NCBI RefSeq assembly: GCF_000178955.2
Contig: NC_016631.1
Span: 4,402,001 to 4,466,000, forward strand
Source of the DNA: Granulicella mallensis MP5ACTX8
GTDB taxonomy: Bacteria > Acidobacteriota > Terriglobia > Terriglobales > Acidobacteriaceae
Direction of reading: 5' to 3'
DNA length: 64,000 nucleotides
Position numbers and translations under genes: made by a program
In this document: positions 7,764-17,132 of the stretch, in pieces
Layout: every line of letters begins with the position of its first letter
Numbering within the stretch: the stretch's first letter is position 1
Notes under the pieces: generated by a model
Told to the model about the DNA's origin: nothing
Seen by the model: the letters and a program-made list of their open reading frames with translations, nothing else
The model's database searches: none

Positions 7764-8672
7764 TCAGAAAGTCTTTTCTATCCTCAGTACGAGCTTGTTT
7801 CCTTCGGGACGATTCTTTACGCCAAGCTCGTGATAACCATTTGCATAGAAGAACCATTTACCCGAGTTCCAGACCATGCCTGGACCGATCGCTCCTACTT
7901 GTTCCGGAGAGTTCCGAAGCGGGACGCCATTGACACGGCCATCCGTAATCTGCCGGAGGTAATAGGCGTTTGGGCCGATCCAAAGGTGTTTGCCAAAGTT
8001 GTACGCAGTGGTGGCGTTGAAGTGGACCACCTTTCCTGCCTGTGTCGATTGAGCACCTGTTGCGATTGGCGGGCTATCGTTCGTCGAGTTCCAGAGATAG
8101 TGGACTCGCCAACTGGTCTCGATACGCTTGAGGGGGAATGCGGTAACCGCATAATACGGATGAACAGTGAATGCATTCGCGCCGATATTTACAGCAGAAG
8201 ATCGGGTGTAAGCACCCACGGGTAGATCGAAATCGAAGACGACTCGTTGGTCGATAGGGACCTTGCCGATCTTTCGCTCACTCCATTGAAGGATGAATGG
8301 AGACACCGTAAGCGCTCCCCACCCACCGGATTGTCCCGCACTGCCGGCGTTGACGTGCGCGGCAGCCGCCACTACTTCCGTGCCGTACCAACCGCCCAGA
8401 ATCCTCTTATGAGCTAGCCACGCGATGTGAGTCAGTTCGCTGATGCTATTAGTAGCGCCGGCTCCTGCAATCGGCCTCCCGTAGCCGTCTACAACCGTTC
8501 CTTCATGGGCACCATCTCCAATCTCTTCAATGACCACGCCGGGGCCTGCGATACCGTCGAGAAAACTGGTATCGCCCAGGTTCACCGCCGGCTCCGCAAC
8601 GTGCGTCTGCGCGACGAGCGAAACCGAAGAGATGAAGGCCAGGAAAAGGACGTATTGGAGCGGCTTGAGCAT
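7764..8672 (-). CDS. Outer-membrane beta-barrel protein (SphA / phenol-degradation MetA-like)
   Basis: 302 aa with a signal peptide (MLKPLQYVLFLAFISSVSLVAQ). The pattern of alternating hydrophobic/aromatic strands, ending in a typical outer-membrane C-terminal strand LVLRIEKTF with terminal Phe, indicates a beta-barrel. Segments such as VVFDFDLPVGAY, FPLKRIETSWRVHYLWNSTN and GKHLWIGPNAYYLRQITDGRVNG resemble the Phenol_MetA_deg/SphA transporter family, proposed to take up aromatic or hydrophobic compounds. It is 9 bp after the FMN reductase in the same operon, 29 bp before the XapX gene. A role in uptake of a substrate reduced by the partner enzyme is inferred. Confidence 0.75.
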   Translation of the reverse strand: MLKPLQYVLFLAFISSVSLVAQTHVAEPAVNLGDTSFLDGIAGPGVVIEEIGDGAHEGTVVDGYGRPIAGAGATNSISELTHIAWLAHKRILGGWYGTEVVAAAAHVNAGSAGQSGGWGALTVSPFILQWSERKIGKVPIDQRVVFDFDLPVGAYTRSSAVNIGANAFTVHPYYAVTAFPLKRIETSWRVHYLWNSTNDSPPIATGAQSTQAGKVVHFNATTAYNFGKHLWIGPNAYYLRQITDGRVNGVPLRNSPEQVGAIGPGMVWNSGKWFFYANGYHELGVKNRPEGNKLVLRIEKTF

Positions 8673-8681
8673 GGTCCTTTC

Positions 8682-9257
8682 CTATGCACAAACCAGGCGG
8701 CGACCCAGAATCTCTTCACGAAGTCTGTCGAGCGAGCGCAGCATAAAAGTCAGCCCCTGCTCGTCCTGATACACATCCTCAGCGAGCTTCGCGTGAACGC
8801 CACCGACGACGACCTCTGGCCCCATCACGAGGTGCGCATGCATGGAGATCAGCGTCTCCCGCAGCTGGTACTGAGCCCGGACGCCGCCCGTAAACGCCTT
8901 GGACGAACTGATGATCGAGACGGGCTTGTCCTTGAAACATGACTCGAAGACCGGCCGGGAGGCCCAGTCGAGTGCATTCTTCACAACACCTGGCATGCCG
9001 TGGTTATATTCAGGTGTTGCGATGAGGACCCCGTCGCTTGCCGCAATGATCTTCCTGAACGAGGCAACCGAAGGTACCTCAGGACTCCGATCCAGATCCT
9101 CGTTATAAAGTGGAATGTCTTCCAAAGTCACCACCTGAATGTCGATGGCAGGCGCGGCTTTTACAGCCAGTATCTTCAGCAGCGACGTGCTGAAAGACGC
9201 TCTGCGGAGGCTCCCTGAAATGCCAACGACTCGAACTGTTTCTCCCGTGCGGTCCAT
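8682..9257 (-). CDS. NAD(P)H-dependent FMN reductase (flavodoxin-like)
   Basis: 191 aa from the ATG at 9257, which has GAGGAG 8 nt upstream; an upstream in-frame ATG at 9296 adds 13 residues with no site. The flavodoxin-like fold shows the phosphate loop VVGISGSLRRASFS near residues 9-22 and the family signature TPEYNHGMPGVVKNALDWAS near residues 80-99. Members reduce FMN, quinones, azo dyes or metal ions with NADPH. It heads a minus-strand operon divergent from a LysR gene, so LysR control is expected. Real substrate unknown. Confidence 0.88.
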   Translation of the reverse strand: MDRTGETVRVVGISGSLRRASFSTSLLKILAVKAAPAIDIQVVTLEDIPLYNEDLDRSPEVPSVASFRKIIAASDGVLIATPEYNHGMPGVVKNALDWASRPVFESCFKDKPVSIISSSKAFTGGVRAQYQLRETLISMHAHLVMGPEVVVGGVHAKLAEDVYQDEQGLTFMLRSLDRLREEILGRRLVCA

Positions 9258-9384
9258 GTTTTTCTCCTCGTCTGTGGCCGCGTCTAGCGTCCACATTCAC
9301 GAGGCTAGGCCCCTCTTTTTCATGTGTCCAACGAAAGATTCGCATAATATATATCTTCAATGGTGATGAATAGAAGGAGGTCCT

Positions 9385-10320
9385 ATGGAGATACGACACC
9401 TGCAGCACTTCATCGCTTTGGCGGAAGAGGGTAAGTTTACGGCTGCCGCGCAACGCATGAACATCGTTCAATCAGGACTGTCCATGTCCATCAAAGAGCT
9501 CGAACAGGAACTTGGAAGTCAACTCGTCACGCGCACGACTCGCAAAGTCTCGTTGACTGCGGCTGGGGAACTATTCCTTGAACATGCGCGTGGTTGTCTC
9601 GCTTTGCTGAATGATGGCGTTCAGTCCGTTCGGTCTCAGGATGGTGTCGTCAGAGGCCGCCTGCATCTCGGCATCCTGCAAAGCCTGACGCCGTACGTGC
9701 AACTCGCCACCTTGCTGCAACGATTTCATTCGTCGTACCCAGAGGTCGAATTCGCAGTTCGAGCTCTTTCTACAGAGGCTGTGCCTGCTTTGGTGCGCTC
9801 AGGATATGTAGATCTGAGCTTCCAGGCAATCCTCGGCAAAGAGCGATGGCCCGGAGTTCAGGTCATCCCCTATGCACAAGACTCGCTCGTTGCGATCTGC
9901 TCCAGCAAGCATCCGTTAACCAGAAAGAGTAGTGTGCAACTCGAAGTGCTCAGCCATGAGAGCTTCGTGGATCTCACACCCGAGAGGGCTCTGCGGAAGC
10001 TGGTTGATCAGATTTTCACCCAGCACCACTTACCGCGATCGAGCGTATATCAGGTGAGCGATATTGAGACGCAACTCTATTTCGTGGCTCACGGTCTTGG
10101 CGTCGCAATCGTGCCGTCCGCTCTGGCTCGTTCCTCCACCGCATCCCATGATCTTCATACGCTGCGGATATTGAGTCAGGCTCCAAAGCTCGCTAAATGG
10201 CGAATCGCGATTTTGACACGGCCAAGGCGGAACGACATTCCTGGAAAGACAACGGTTGAACTCTTTCTGGAAACACTTGCTGAACTTTCAAGGAAGACGA
10301 AGATCACTGGCGAAACATAG
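9385..10320 (+). CDS. LysR-family transcriptional regulator
   Basis: 311 aa with a strong AAGGAGG site upstream of the ATG. The N-terminal winged helix is clear (MEIRHLQHFIALAEEGKFTAAAQRMNIVQSGLSMSIKELEQELGSQLVTRTTRKVSLTAAG, residues 1-61), followed by a periplasmic-binding-like effector domain from about residue 90 (GRLHLGILQSLTPYVQLATLL). It is divergent from the FMN reductase/MetA/XapX operon, 127 bp away, the usual layout for a LysR activator and its target. The effector cannot be deduced. Confidence 0.92.
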   Translation: MEIRHLQHFIALAEEGKFTAAAQRMNIVQSGLSMSIKELEQELGSQLVTRTTRKVSLTAAGELFLEHARGCLALLNDGVQSVRSQDGVVRGRLHLGILQSLTPYVQLATLLQRFHSSYPEVEFAVRALSTEAVPALVRSGYVDLSFQAILGKERWPGVQVIPYAQDSLVAICSSKHPLTRKSSVQLEVLSHESFVDLTPERALRKLVDQIFTQHHLPRSSVYQVSDIETQLYFVAHGLGVAIVPSALARSSTASHDLHTLRILSQAPKLAKWRIAILTRPRRNDIPGKTTVELFLETLAELSRKTKITGET

Positions 10321-10361
10321 GAGGCTGCCAGCTGGATTGGGAAAATACGAAATCGTCGTGC

Positions 10362-10387
10362 TCCTACTTTTGTAGGATTCGCATAAT
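10362..10387 (+). promoter_or_regulatory. Carbohydrate-regulon palindrome plus -10-like element
   Basis: TCCTAC-TTTT-GTAGGA (10362-10377) is a perfect 16-bp inverted repeat, followed by TTCGCATAAT whose CATAAT could be a -10 hexamer. It lies 53 bp upstream of the first Tat-type TIM-barrel gene. The same architecture recurs at 14896, 18073, 29397, 32327 and 36335. Confidence 0.7.
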
Positions 10388-10439
10388 GGCATGACTGGTG
10401 TAACGTGGACGCCGAAGGCAGGAAGGATACCAGGAGCTT

Positions 10440-11315
10440 ATGAAGCTGATCTCACGGCGTCGATTTGTGCAGGTTGGAGCTGCAGTGATGTGCACGCGTT
10501 TGACTTGGGCACAACCAGCGCAGTTACTGCCGGCAGGGTTCCCGATTGGGTTGCAGCTTTACAGTGTAGGCGACGATCTACAGAAGGACGTTCCCGGAAC
10601 ACTGCGGCAAATCAGGGCGCTCGGGTATGAGCGGGTAGAAACAGCAGGATTTGCTGGGCTGACGGCCAAGGCGTTTCGTACCCAGCTCGATCAGGCACAG
10701 CTGGTGTGTCCGAGCACTCACCTGCCGGTGGGCAGCTCCGAACTCGGTCCACTCTTCGAGGATGCACACGTCGTCGGTGCACGATATGTAGTGAGCTCGG
10801 CGCTGTTTTCTAAGAGCGGAGATCAGACATTCGATGACTACCGCACAATGGCGGACCGGCTCAATGATCTGGGACGCAAGGCAAAGGCCGCGGGGCTTCA
10901 GTATGCGTACCACAACCACAACTTTGAGTTCCGCAAGTTAGACGGCGACAGGATTGGGTACGACGTGTTGCTGAAGCATACGGACCCGGAGCTGGTAGCT
11001 TTTGAGCTGGATTGCGGCTGGATCGTGGCCGCCGGGTTCAGCCCAATCGAGTATTTCAGCCAATATTCTGGACGCTATCGGATGCTGCACATAAAGGATT
11101 TCGTTGCGACCAAGGGGCCGAGCACATCGCTCGCAAAGGAGGAGCGGCCTCAGGGTGCGGAACTGGGACGTGGACATATCCACTACAAGCCGATCCTTCT
11201 TGCGGCCGCCAACGCAGGCATCCACGACTACTATGTGGAACAGGAGCCGCCGTTCCTCGATATGCCCGCTCTTGCGGCTATAAAAGTTGATTATCAGTAT
11301 CTGCGTACCCTATAG
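10440..11315 (+). CDS. Tat-exported sugar-phosphate-isomerase/epimerase-like TIM barrel
   Basis: 291 aa; AGGAG precedes the ATG by 4 nt. The leader KLISRRRFVQVGAAVMCTRLTWAQ has a twin-arginine core. The rest is an AP-endonuclease-2/xylose-isomerase-like TIM barrel: FPIGLQLYSVGDDLQKDVPGTL at the start, metal-ligand-rich YHNHNFEF near residue 160, ELDCGW near residue 193 and a C-terminal YYVEQEP. Such barrels bind a divalent metal and isomerise or epimerise sugars, or open 3-keto-sugars. Export makes a phosphorylated substrate unlikely; an unphosphorylated sugar or keto-sugar in the periplasm is more probable. It pairs with the next gene (23-bp gap). Confidence 0.8.
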   Translation: MKLISRRRFVQVGAAVMCTRLTWAQPAQLLPAGFPIGLQLYSVGDDLQKDVPGTLRQIRALGYERVETAGFAGLTAKAFRTQLDQAQLVCPSTHLPVGSSELGPLFEDAHVVGARYVVSSALFSKSGDQTFDDYRTMADRLNDLGRKAKAAGLQYAYHNHNFEFRKLDGDRIGYDVLLKHTDPELVAFELDCGWIVAAGFSPIEYFSQYSGRYRMLHIKDFVATKGPSTSLAKEERPQGAELGRGHIHYKPILLAAANAGIHDYYVEQEPPFLDMPALAAIKVDYQYLRTL

Positions 11316-11338
11316 AATCGCAGGCTGCGGAGGGATGA

Positions 11339-12211
11339 ATGAATCGTAGAGAGTTTGGAAAGATGAGTGCGGGAGCAGCTCTGGCGTCAGCGTGGCCTAT
11401 GACTGCGCAAGGCCCTGGCGCGGCAAACAAAGTGCGATTCTCCTTCATGCTGTGGGCACTTGAGAAGCAGGCGCCCTTCGACCAATGCCTGGAATGGGTG
11501 GCCGAAGCAGGTTATCAAGGAGTGGAACTTGTGGGTGAGTTCCAGAGTTGGTCGTCCACCGAGAGAGAAACCATCATGGCGAGGATGCGCCGCCTGGGAA
11601 TGGTCTTTGACGCGATGAGCGGCGTGAAGGCAGGATTAGCGGAGCCAGAGCAGACAGAGGCGTTTCGGACGCAGTTCACCGAACAGATGAGGGCAGCGAA
11701 GGAACTGGAGTGTCCGAAGATCATTCTGCTCTCGGGCAAACGGGTAGAGGGTCTGCGCGCCGGTATGCAGCGGCAGACATCCATCGATAATCTTAAGTGG
11801 GCAGCCGAGAGAGCGGCAAAAGAGCAGATCGACATTGTGATTGAACCGATCGATCTGCTGGAAAATCCGACCATCTATCTGGCATCTGTGACGGATGGCT
11901 TCGAGATGGTGCGGGCAATCGATAGTCCGAATGTGAAGGTTTTATACGACTTCTATCATGAGCAGCGGAGCTTCGGGAACCTGATCGAAAAACTTGAAAA
12001 GAATATCGAATGGGTAGGCCTGGTGCATGTGGCAGATGTGCCGGGACGGCATGAGCCGGGCACGGGCGAGATCGACTACGAGTCGATCTATCGCAAACTG
12101 GCGGAGCTCAACTACAGCCATTGGATTGCGATGGAGTACTACCCGACCGAAGAGCCGGTAGCCTCCCTGAAGAAATCACGGATAGAGGCGCAGCGGGCTC
12201 TGAAGCAGTAG
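11339..12211 (+). CDS. Tat-exported hydroxypyruvate-isomerase-like TIM barrel
   Basis: 290 aa. The leader MNRREFGKMSAGAALASAWPMTAQ has the RR motif and a short hydrophobic core. The barrel follows the hydroxypyruvate isomerase pattern: VRFSFMLWALEKQAPFDQCLEWVAEAGYQGVELVG near residues 32-66, IEPIDLLENP near residue 166, KVLYDFYHEQ near 200, and the family's signature VADVPGRHEPGTGEIDY near 231-247. The Glu, Asp and His residues that hold the divalent metal are present. Known Hyi is cytoplasmic; the Tat leader argues for a different, periplasmic substrate. Same unit as the preceding TIM barrel; convergent with the GH2 gene, with no clear terminator in the 133-bp gap. Confidence 0.8.
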   Translation: MNRREFGKMSAGAALASAWPMTAQGPGAANKVRFSFMLWALEKQAPFDQCLEWVAEAGYQGVELVGEFQSWSSTERETIMARMRRLGMVFDAMSGVKAGLAEPEQTEAFRTQFTEQMRAAKELECPKIILLSGKRVEGLRAGMQRQTSIDNLKWAAERAAKEQIDIVIEPIDLLENPTIYLASVTDGFEMVRAIDSPNVKVLYDFYHEQRSFGNLIEKLEKNIEWVGLVHVADVPGRHEPGTGEIDYESIYRKLAELNYSHWIAMEYYPTEEPVASLKKSRIEAQRALKQ

Positions 12212-12344
12212 TCACACAGAAGGATCTTCTCGGGACGCTGGGTATGGTGAGTTGTTGATTCGTCGAAGAATGATGGCCTGTTGAGCACATTAGACTAATT
12301 TGCACAACTCAATCCTCTTCTCGAATGGCTACTGATGACACTCC

Positions 12345-14831
12345 CTAATTCGTCTCAATGCTGATCTGTGCGGAAGCAAGCGACGGCGAAGATGCAGAAA
12401 GCATAATCTGTCCAGGACGTCCGTTCGATTGGACGAGAACGAGAGCCAGGCCATTGAAGGCGCGTCGACTGCTCGCTTTATAAGGCTCATGACTGTCGGG
12501 CTGGCCATTGTCGACGCCGAGAATGCGACCAGGGCCCGTAAGCGAGAAGGTGATGGCATCATCGGCAGTAGGAACGATGCGGCCCTGTGCATCCTGCACG
12601 GCGACGGTGATATGAGCCACATCATCCGGCGTAATGCGGAGACGTTGCCGATCATTCATAAGCGCCAGCTTCGCAGGGGCTCCGGTAGTGTGAACCTCGA
12701 CAGCTTCGATAGCCTTGCCATCCTTAATGCCCTTCGCTGTGAGGGTTCCGGGCGTATAGGGCACATCCCATGTGAGGTGCAGGTCGGAGGTAGTCTGAAG
12801 AACATCGGCGCCTGGCTGGTAATTGCCATAACGTCCGACCATGCCGGGTCGAGGGAAGCTATAGCCTTTTACGCCGAGGCTTTCGCCGTTCAGAAAGAGC
12901 TCGACGGTTTCGCAGTTTGTGAAACACGTGACGGGTATCACCTTACCCTCTTTGCCAGGCCAGTTCCAGTGGGGCTGTAGGTGCAAAACCGGTTGCTTCG
13001 TCCAGAGGCTTTGATAGAAATAGAAGCTGTCTTTTAGAAAGCCACAAGTATCGAGTGCGCCGCTCACGGCGAGTTTGTTTGGCCACTTCGCCTCACCGAG
13101 ATAGTCGATACCCACCCAAAGAAAGTCGCCGCTCACGTAGTCATAGGTCTGCACGAACTTTTGCTGTTGCTCGACCTGGATGAGATTATTCGTTGGCCGT
13201 TCCAGGATGTCGTCGATCGGCTGCTCGGTAAAGTAGACGCCGCGTGCGCCGCGCAGTGCAGAACTCTCGGTGCCGATAAAACGGCGCTGCGGATAAGCCT
13301 GCCTGTCGATGCTGTAATACTTCTCGCGACGGTCGCGCCAGCGGTCCACATAGTTGTATCCGACGACATCGAGCTTATCCAAAAAGTCCGGAGGCGCGAC
13401 CTTAGGCTCGGCGGCAATCTGGTCACAACCGACGGTGATGGGCCGCGTGGAATCCTTGCTGTGGATGATCTCAATGAGACGCTGGAGGGTAGCAGGGCCG
13501 TCAGGAGCAGTCTGGTCGGGAACCTCATTGCCTGCGCTCCAAATCACGATGGAGGGATGGTTACGGTCGCGCTCCATCATGGCGGTGAGGTCGCGCTCCG
13601 ACCACTCATCGAAGTATCGATGGTATCCATAGGTCGACGTCTGCCCTTTCGCGTGCCGCCACTCGTCGAACGCCTCGGCCATCACCAGAAATCCCATGCG
13701 GTCGAGCATGTCGAGCAACTCCGGTGCGGGTGGGTTATGACTGAGCCGGATGGCGTTGCATCCCATCTGCTGAAGCAGCTCAAGGCGGCGCTCCCATAGA
13801 CGCTCGGGTACTGCTGTGCCGACCGCGCCGCCGTCACCGTGAATGCAAACGCCGTTCATCTTGACGTGCTCGCCATTGAGCAGGAAGCCGCGATCGACGT
13901 CGAAAGCAATCTGCCGGATGCCGAAGTTGGCAGAGTCCTGATCGATTTGCGCGCCGCGAGAGCGCACGGTGCAGCGGGCGCGATAGAGGTGCGGCGTCGT
14001 TGTGGACCACAGCGCGGGAGAGGCCACGGTAAGCGTCTGGGCCAGCGTTGTCTCGGCATCCTTGCCGAGGGTGTGCGGCGTTGTGGTCTGCTGGACAGTC
14101 TCGCCGGTCGGCGAAAGAATCTCGGTCGTCAGTTCGAGGTCGGCATCACGGACGCTACGGTTGCGCAGACGAGTCGCGACCTCGATCGTGGCGCTCTCCC
14201 GCGTGATGGACGGCGTGCGGACATAGATACCGTTCTCGACGATATGGATTGGATCGGTAATCCGAAGCCACGTGTGACGGTAGATACCGGACCCAGAGTA
14301 CCAGCGGCAGTTGGTCTGGGGAGAGTTGTCGACCCGCACTGCGAGATAGTTGGGCTTGTCCGGTGGCGCAAGATGGGGCGTGAGGTCGTAAGAGAAGCCG
14401 ATGAAGCCATAGGGACGCATGCCCAGTGAGATACCGTTGATCCACACTTCGCTGCGCTGATAGACCCCGTCAAACTGAAGAGCAATGCGCCTGCCGTGCA
14501 CCGAGGAAGGCACGGTAAAGTCCTTGCGGTACCAGCCGATGCCGGTAGGCAGGTAGGCTCCATTTCCCTTGGCGGGAGCGTTCTCGTCGAAGCTGCCCTC
14601 GATGCTCCAGTCATGGGGAAGATCGAGACTGCGCCAGGCCACGTCGTGAAATCCGGGTGCCTGTGCGCCTGCGGCGTCGCCGAGCAGAAAACGCCATCCG
14701 CGGTCGAAATTGGCGCGGCGTTCGGGCAGCGCTTCAGGATTCGTGCCGGAAGAGACGTCGAGCCGAAGGGCGGAAGCGGCTCCGGCCATCGCTGCATCAC
14801 TGAGAAAATCTCGGCGGGTGATAGGGGACAT
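12345..14831 (-). CDS. Tat-exported GH2 glycoside hydrolase (beta-galactosidase-like)
   Basis: 828 aa; Tat leader SPITRRDFLSDAAMAGAASALRL. Domain order: GH2 sugar-binding jelly roll (about 40-200, with FDRGWRFLLGD and DLPHDWSIEGSF), Ig-like GH2 domain (about 205-310), TIM barrel (about 315-600), then DUF4982-like and C-terminal bacterial Ig-like domains. Catalytic acid/base Glu lies in VIWSAGNEVP (about residue 432) and the nucleophile Glu in FIGTESSALRG (about residue 520). Both are intact. DUF4982-bearing GH2 enzymes are usually beta-galactosidases. It diverges from the GH5-like gene across a palindrome at 14893-14915. With GH53 and GH35 in the region, galactan side chains are the likely target. 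Confidence 0.92.
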   Translation of the reverse strand: MSPITRRDFLSDAAMAGAASALRLDVSSGTNPEALPERRANFDRGWRFLLGDAAGAQAPGFHDVAWRSLDLPHDWSIEGSFDENAPAKGNGAYLPTGIGWYRKDFTVPSSVHGRRIALQFDGVYQRSEVWINGISLGMRPYGFIGFSYDLTPHLAPPDKPNYLAVRVDNSPQTNCRWYSGSGIYRHTWLRITDPIHIVENGIYVRTPSITRESATIEVATRLRNRSVRDADLELTTEILSPTGETVQQTTTPHTLGKDAETTLAQTLTVASPALWSTTTPHLYRARCTVRSRGAQIDQDSANFGIRQIAFDVDRGFLLNGEHVKMNGVCIHGDGGAVGTAVPERLWERRLELLQQMGCNAIRLSHNPPAPELLDMLDRMGFLVMAEAFDEWRHAKGQTSTYGYHRYFDEWSERDLTAMMERDRNHPSIVIWSAGNEVPDQTAPDGPATLQRLIEIIHSKDSTRPITVGCDQIAAEPKVAPPDFLDKLDVVGYNYVDRWRDRREKYYSIDRQAYPQRRFIGTESSALRGARGVYFTEQPIDDILERPTNNLIQVEQQQKFVQTYDYVSGDFLWVGIDYLGEAKWPNKLAVSGALDTCGFLKDSFYFYQSLWTKQPVLHLQPHWNWPGKEGKVIPVTCFTNCETVELFLNGESLGVKGYSFPRPGMVGRYGNYQPGADVLQTTSDLHLTWDVPYTPGTLTAKGIKDGKAIEAVEVHTTGAPAKLALMNDRQRLRITPDDVAHITVAVQDAQGRIVPTADDAITFSLTGPGRILGVDNGQPDSHEPYKASSRRAFNGLALVLVQSNGRPGQIMLSASSPSLASAQISIETN

Positions 14832-14892
14832 CGTGGGGCCTTTCTATGGTTCTCTTATGGCAGAGAAGCTTATCGTGAAACTCAGTCGCCGC

Positions 14893-14915
14893 GAATCCGC
14901 CAAAAGGTGGATTCG
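14893..14915. promoter_or_regulatory. Carbohydrate-regulon palindrome, bidirectional GH2/GH5 promoter
   Basis: CGAATCC-GCCAAAAGGT-GGATTCG: core TCCGCC-AAAA-GGTGGA (14896-14911) flanked on both sides by the TTCG extension, so it reads as a site in either direction. It lies 62 bp upstream of the minus-strand GH2 start and 67 bp upstream of the plus-strand GH5-like start, fitting shared control of both. Confidence 0.7.
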
Positions 14916-14981
14916 TATCGATGTAGCGAGCGAGTAGGCTTGATGCGCATTCAAGAAGCATTCTTAAGACGAGGCAACAGC

Positions 14982-17132
14982 ATGACGACGTGGCGAGCGA
15001 TCTGGCTCGGATTCTTAACGGCTGCGGGACTTCAGGTCGCGGCTATCAACGCGACTCACGTTGGAGCGCAGAGTCCGCAGCAGAGTCAAGCAGGTATGTC
15101 TCCCTTTACGATGGAGCTTCGGCGCGGCGCATTGGCGCATTCACCGGTGGACGTCTCGTATCTGCTGGATGCGCCGGCGGGCAAACACGGCTTCGTGCAG
15201 GTGAAGGACGGCCACCTGGCGACCGGCGACGGAAAACGCATCCGCTTCTGGGGCGTCAACATCACCGATTGGAGCAAGGGCTCGCGGCAGATTCCGGCGA
15301 AGCAGGACGCGGCCTTTCTGGCGTCGACGCTGGCGCGATTCGGCGTGAACAGCGTGCGCTTCCAGTTCCTCGATCTCGAAGTTCCACGGGGACTCATCGC
15401 GAAGCAGGGCGACAGCACCCGCATGCTCGACGCCGATGCGCTCGACCGCGAGGATTACTTTATCGCGGAGCTCGAAAAGCGCGGTATCTATATCGATTTC
15501 AACTTGCTGGTGGGTAGACCCTTCCACGCTGGCGACGGCGTGAAGAACCCGGAGCTGCTGCGGGAGGGATCGAAGGGAACGTCGCTCTATGACGCGCGGA
15601 TGATCGAGTTGCAGAAGGAATACGCGCGGCAGCTGCTGACACATCTCAATCCCTATACAAAGCTCCGGTACACAGACGATCCGGCGGTCGCAATCGTCGA
15701 AATCAACAATGAAAATGCGATCAATGTAGGGTTCCACGCGCCAGCGCCCTTTTATCAGGATGAGCTGACCGGTCTCTACAATCAGTGGCTGGCGAAGCAC
15801 CGCACCGCGGAACAGAGCGCGAAACTCCGGGAGATCACGAATGTCGGAGCAGAGGCCCCGGTGCCTCTGCTAAGTAGCAAGACATTGGTAGCGGAGGCAC
15901 CTCCGGAACAGTTCTACGCCGAGGCCGAATTCTACAACGACCTGCAGCACGACTACTTTTTGGACATGGAGCGATACCTGAAGCAGACGTTGGGATCGCA
16001 CTCGCTGGTGATCGCGACGGCGGATCACAGCCACTCCAACAGCGGTTACCCTATCCTGCTCGCGACCCAGGACATGGACATCATCGACGGGCATACCTAC
16101 TGGCAGCATCCCGAGTATTACGTAAAGAAACTCCCGATGGTGAACGATCCATTCAACTCGACGGTAGTAGAGCTGTCGCGATCCGCGATTGCGGGAAAGC
16201 CTTATACGGTAAGCGAGGTCAACAATCCGTTCCCCAACGACTACGCGGGCGAGGGTATCCCCATTCTTGCGGCCTACGCGGGGCTGCAGGATTGGGACGC
16301 GATCTTCTGGTACAGCTTCGAACCGAAGAGCAATCCGGCATGGAAGCCTCATGTGGGCGACGCCTTTGATATCTCGCTGGACCCTGTAAAGATGCCGGAG
16401 CTGGCAGCGGGGGCACTCCTGTTTCTGCGTGGCGATGTCGAGAAAGCGCGCAGCATCAGCGAACGGACGTATTCGCAAAAGCAGGTCTTCGATAGCATGC
16501 TGATCCCTTCGACGGAACGGCCATACTATACGGAGGGCTTTCCGCTGGCTCTGCCGCTAGAGCAAGAGGTACGGATCGGCTCACTGACCGGACCTCCGAC
16601 CAAGCCATTCGAGACGTCGGAAGCAACAGACCCTATCGTCTCCGATACACGGCAGCTCGCATGGTATGTGGGACCTCAGCATACGAACGGGTTGGTGACG
16701 GTGGATACGCCGAAGAGCCAGGCACTGATCGGCTTCGTAACGGCACAGGGCAAAAGCGTGCACAACATGAGCGCCGAGGTAAGCAACAGCTTCTGCACTC
16801 TTCTGCTGAGCGCGATGGATGAGCAGCCGATTGCGACGAGCACGAAGCTGCTGCTGGTGGCAGGAGGTCCCGTAGAAAACACGGGACAACAGTGGAACAC
16901 GGCGGGGACCGATGTGACCTCCTTTGGAGGGCCACCGAGTCTTGTAGAGCCTGTAAAGGGGACGATTACTCTGAGCGGCCTCGAAGGCGCGCACGCACTA
17001 TGGGTGCAGCCGATCGACGGCGCAGGCCAGCCGCTGGGTAAGCCCACCGCGGCCGCAAACATCGGCGGGACGTGGAAGGTTCCGCTAGGGACAGTCACGA
17101 CCACATGGTATGAAATTAGGGTGGAGCGCTAG
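14982..17132 (+). CDS. Secreted GH5-like cellulase-family glycosidase
   Basis: 716 aa from the ATG at 14982, chosen because it begins a signal peptide (MTTWRAIWLGFLTAAGLQVAAINATHVGAQ); an ATG at 14943 is possible. After a short N-terminal sequence the TIM barrel begins at HLATGDGKRIRFWGVNITDWSKG, with LARFGVNSVRFQFLD. The acid/base Glu is in VAIVEINNENA (about residue 243) and the nucleophile in YTVSEVNNPFPND (about residue 411), both conserved for clan GH-A. The C-terminal 250 residues form beta-rich domains without catalytic motifs. Substrate is unclear: beta-mannan, glucan or galactan are all possible. The next gene starts directly after its stop. Confidence 0.82.
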   Translation: MTTWRAIWLGFLTAAGLQVAAINATHVGAQSPQQSQAGMSPFTMELRRGALAHSPVDVSYLLDAPAGKHGFVQVKDGHLATGDGKRIRFWGVNITDWSKGSRQIPAKQDAAFLASTLARFGVNSVRFQFLDLEVPRGLIAKQGDSTRMLDADALDREDYFIAELEKRGIYIDFNLLVGRPFHAGDGVKNPELLREGSKGTSLYDARMIELQKEYARQLLTHLNPYTKLRYTDDPAVAIVEINNENAINVGFHAPAPFYQDELTGLYNQWLAKHRTAEQSAKLREITNVGAEAPVPLLSSKTLVAEAPPEQFYAEAEFYNDLQHDYFLDMERYLKQTLGSHSLVIATADHSHSNSGYPILLATQDMDIIDGHTYWQHPEYYVKKLPMVNDPFNSTVVELSRSAIAGKPYTVSEVNNPFPNDYAGEGIPILAAYAGLQDWDAIFWYSFEPKSNPAWKPHVGDAFDISLDPVKMPELAAGALLFLRGDVEKARSISERTYSQKQVFDSMLIPSTERPYYTEGFPLALPLEQEVRIGSLTGPPTKPFETSEATDPIVSDTRQLAWYVGPQHTNGLVTVDTPKSQALIGFVTAQGKSVHNMSAEVSNSFCTLLLSAMDEQPIATSTKLLLVAGGPVENTGQQWNTAGTDVTSFGGPPSLVEPVKGTITLSGLEGAHALWVQPIDGAGQPLGKPTAAANIGGTWKVPLGTVTTTWYEIRVER

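Noticed and set aside
9327-9348. Seventh copy of the carbohydrate motif upstream of the LysR gene (TCCAACGAAAG then ATTCGCATAAT).
   Set aside because: It matches both ends of the consensus, but four bases are missing in the middle, so the palindrome is broken. It may be a decayed site or only a promoter -10 region.
13161-13799. A 212-residue plus-strand open frame opposite the GH2 catalytic barrel.
   Set aside because: It covers both catalytic Glu regions of the minus-strand GH2 gene and shows no recognisable domain.
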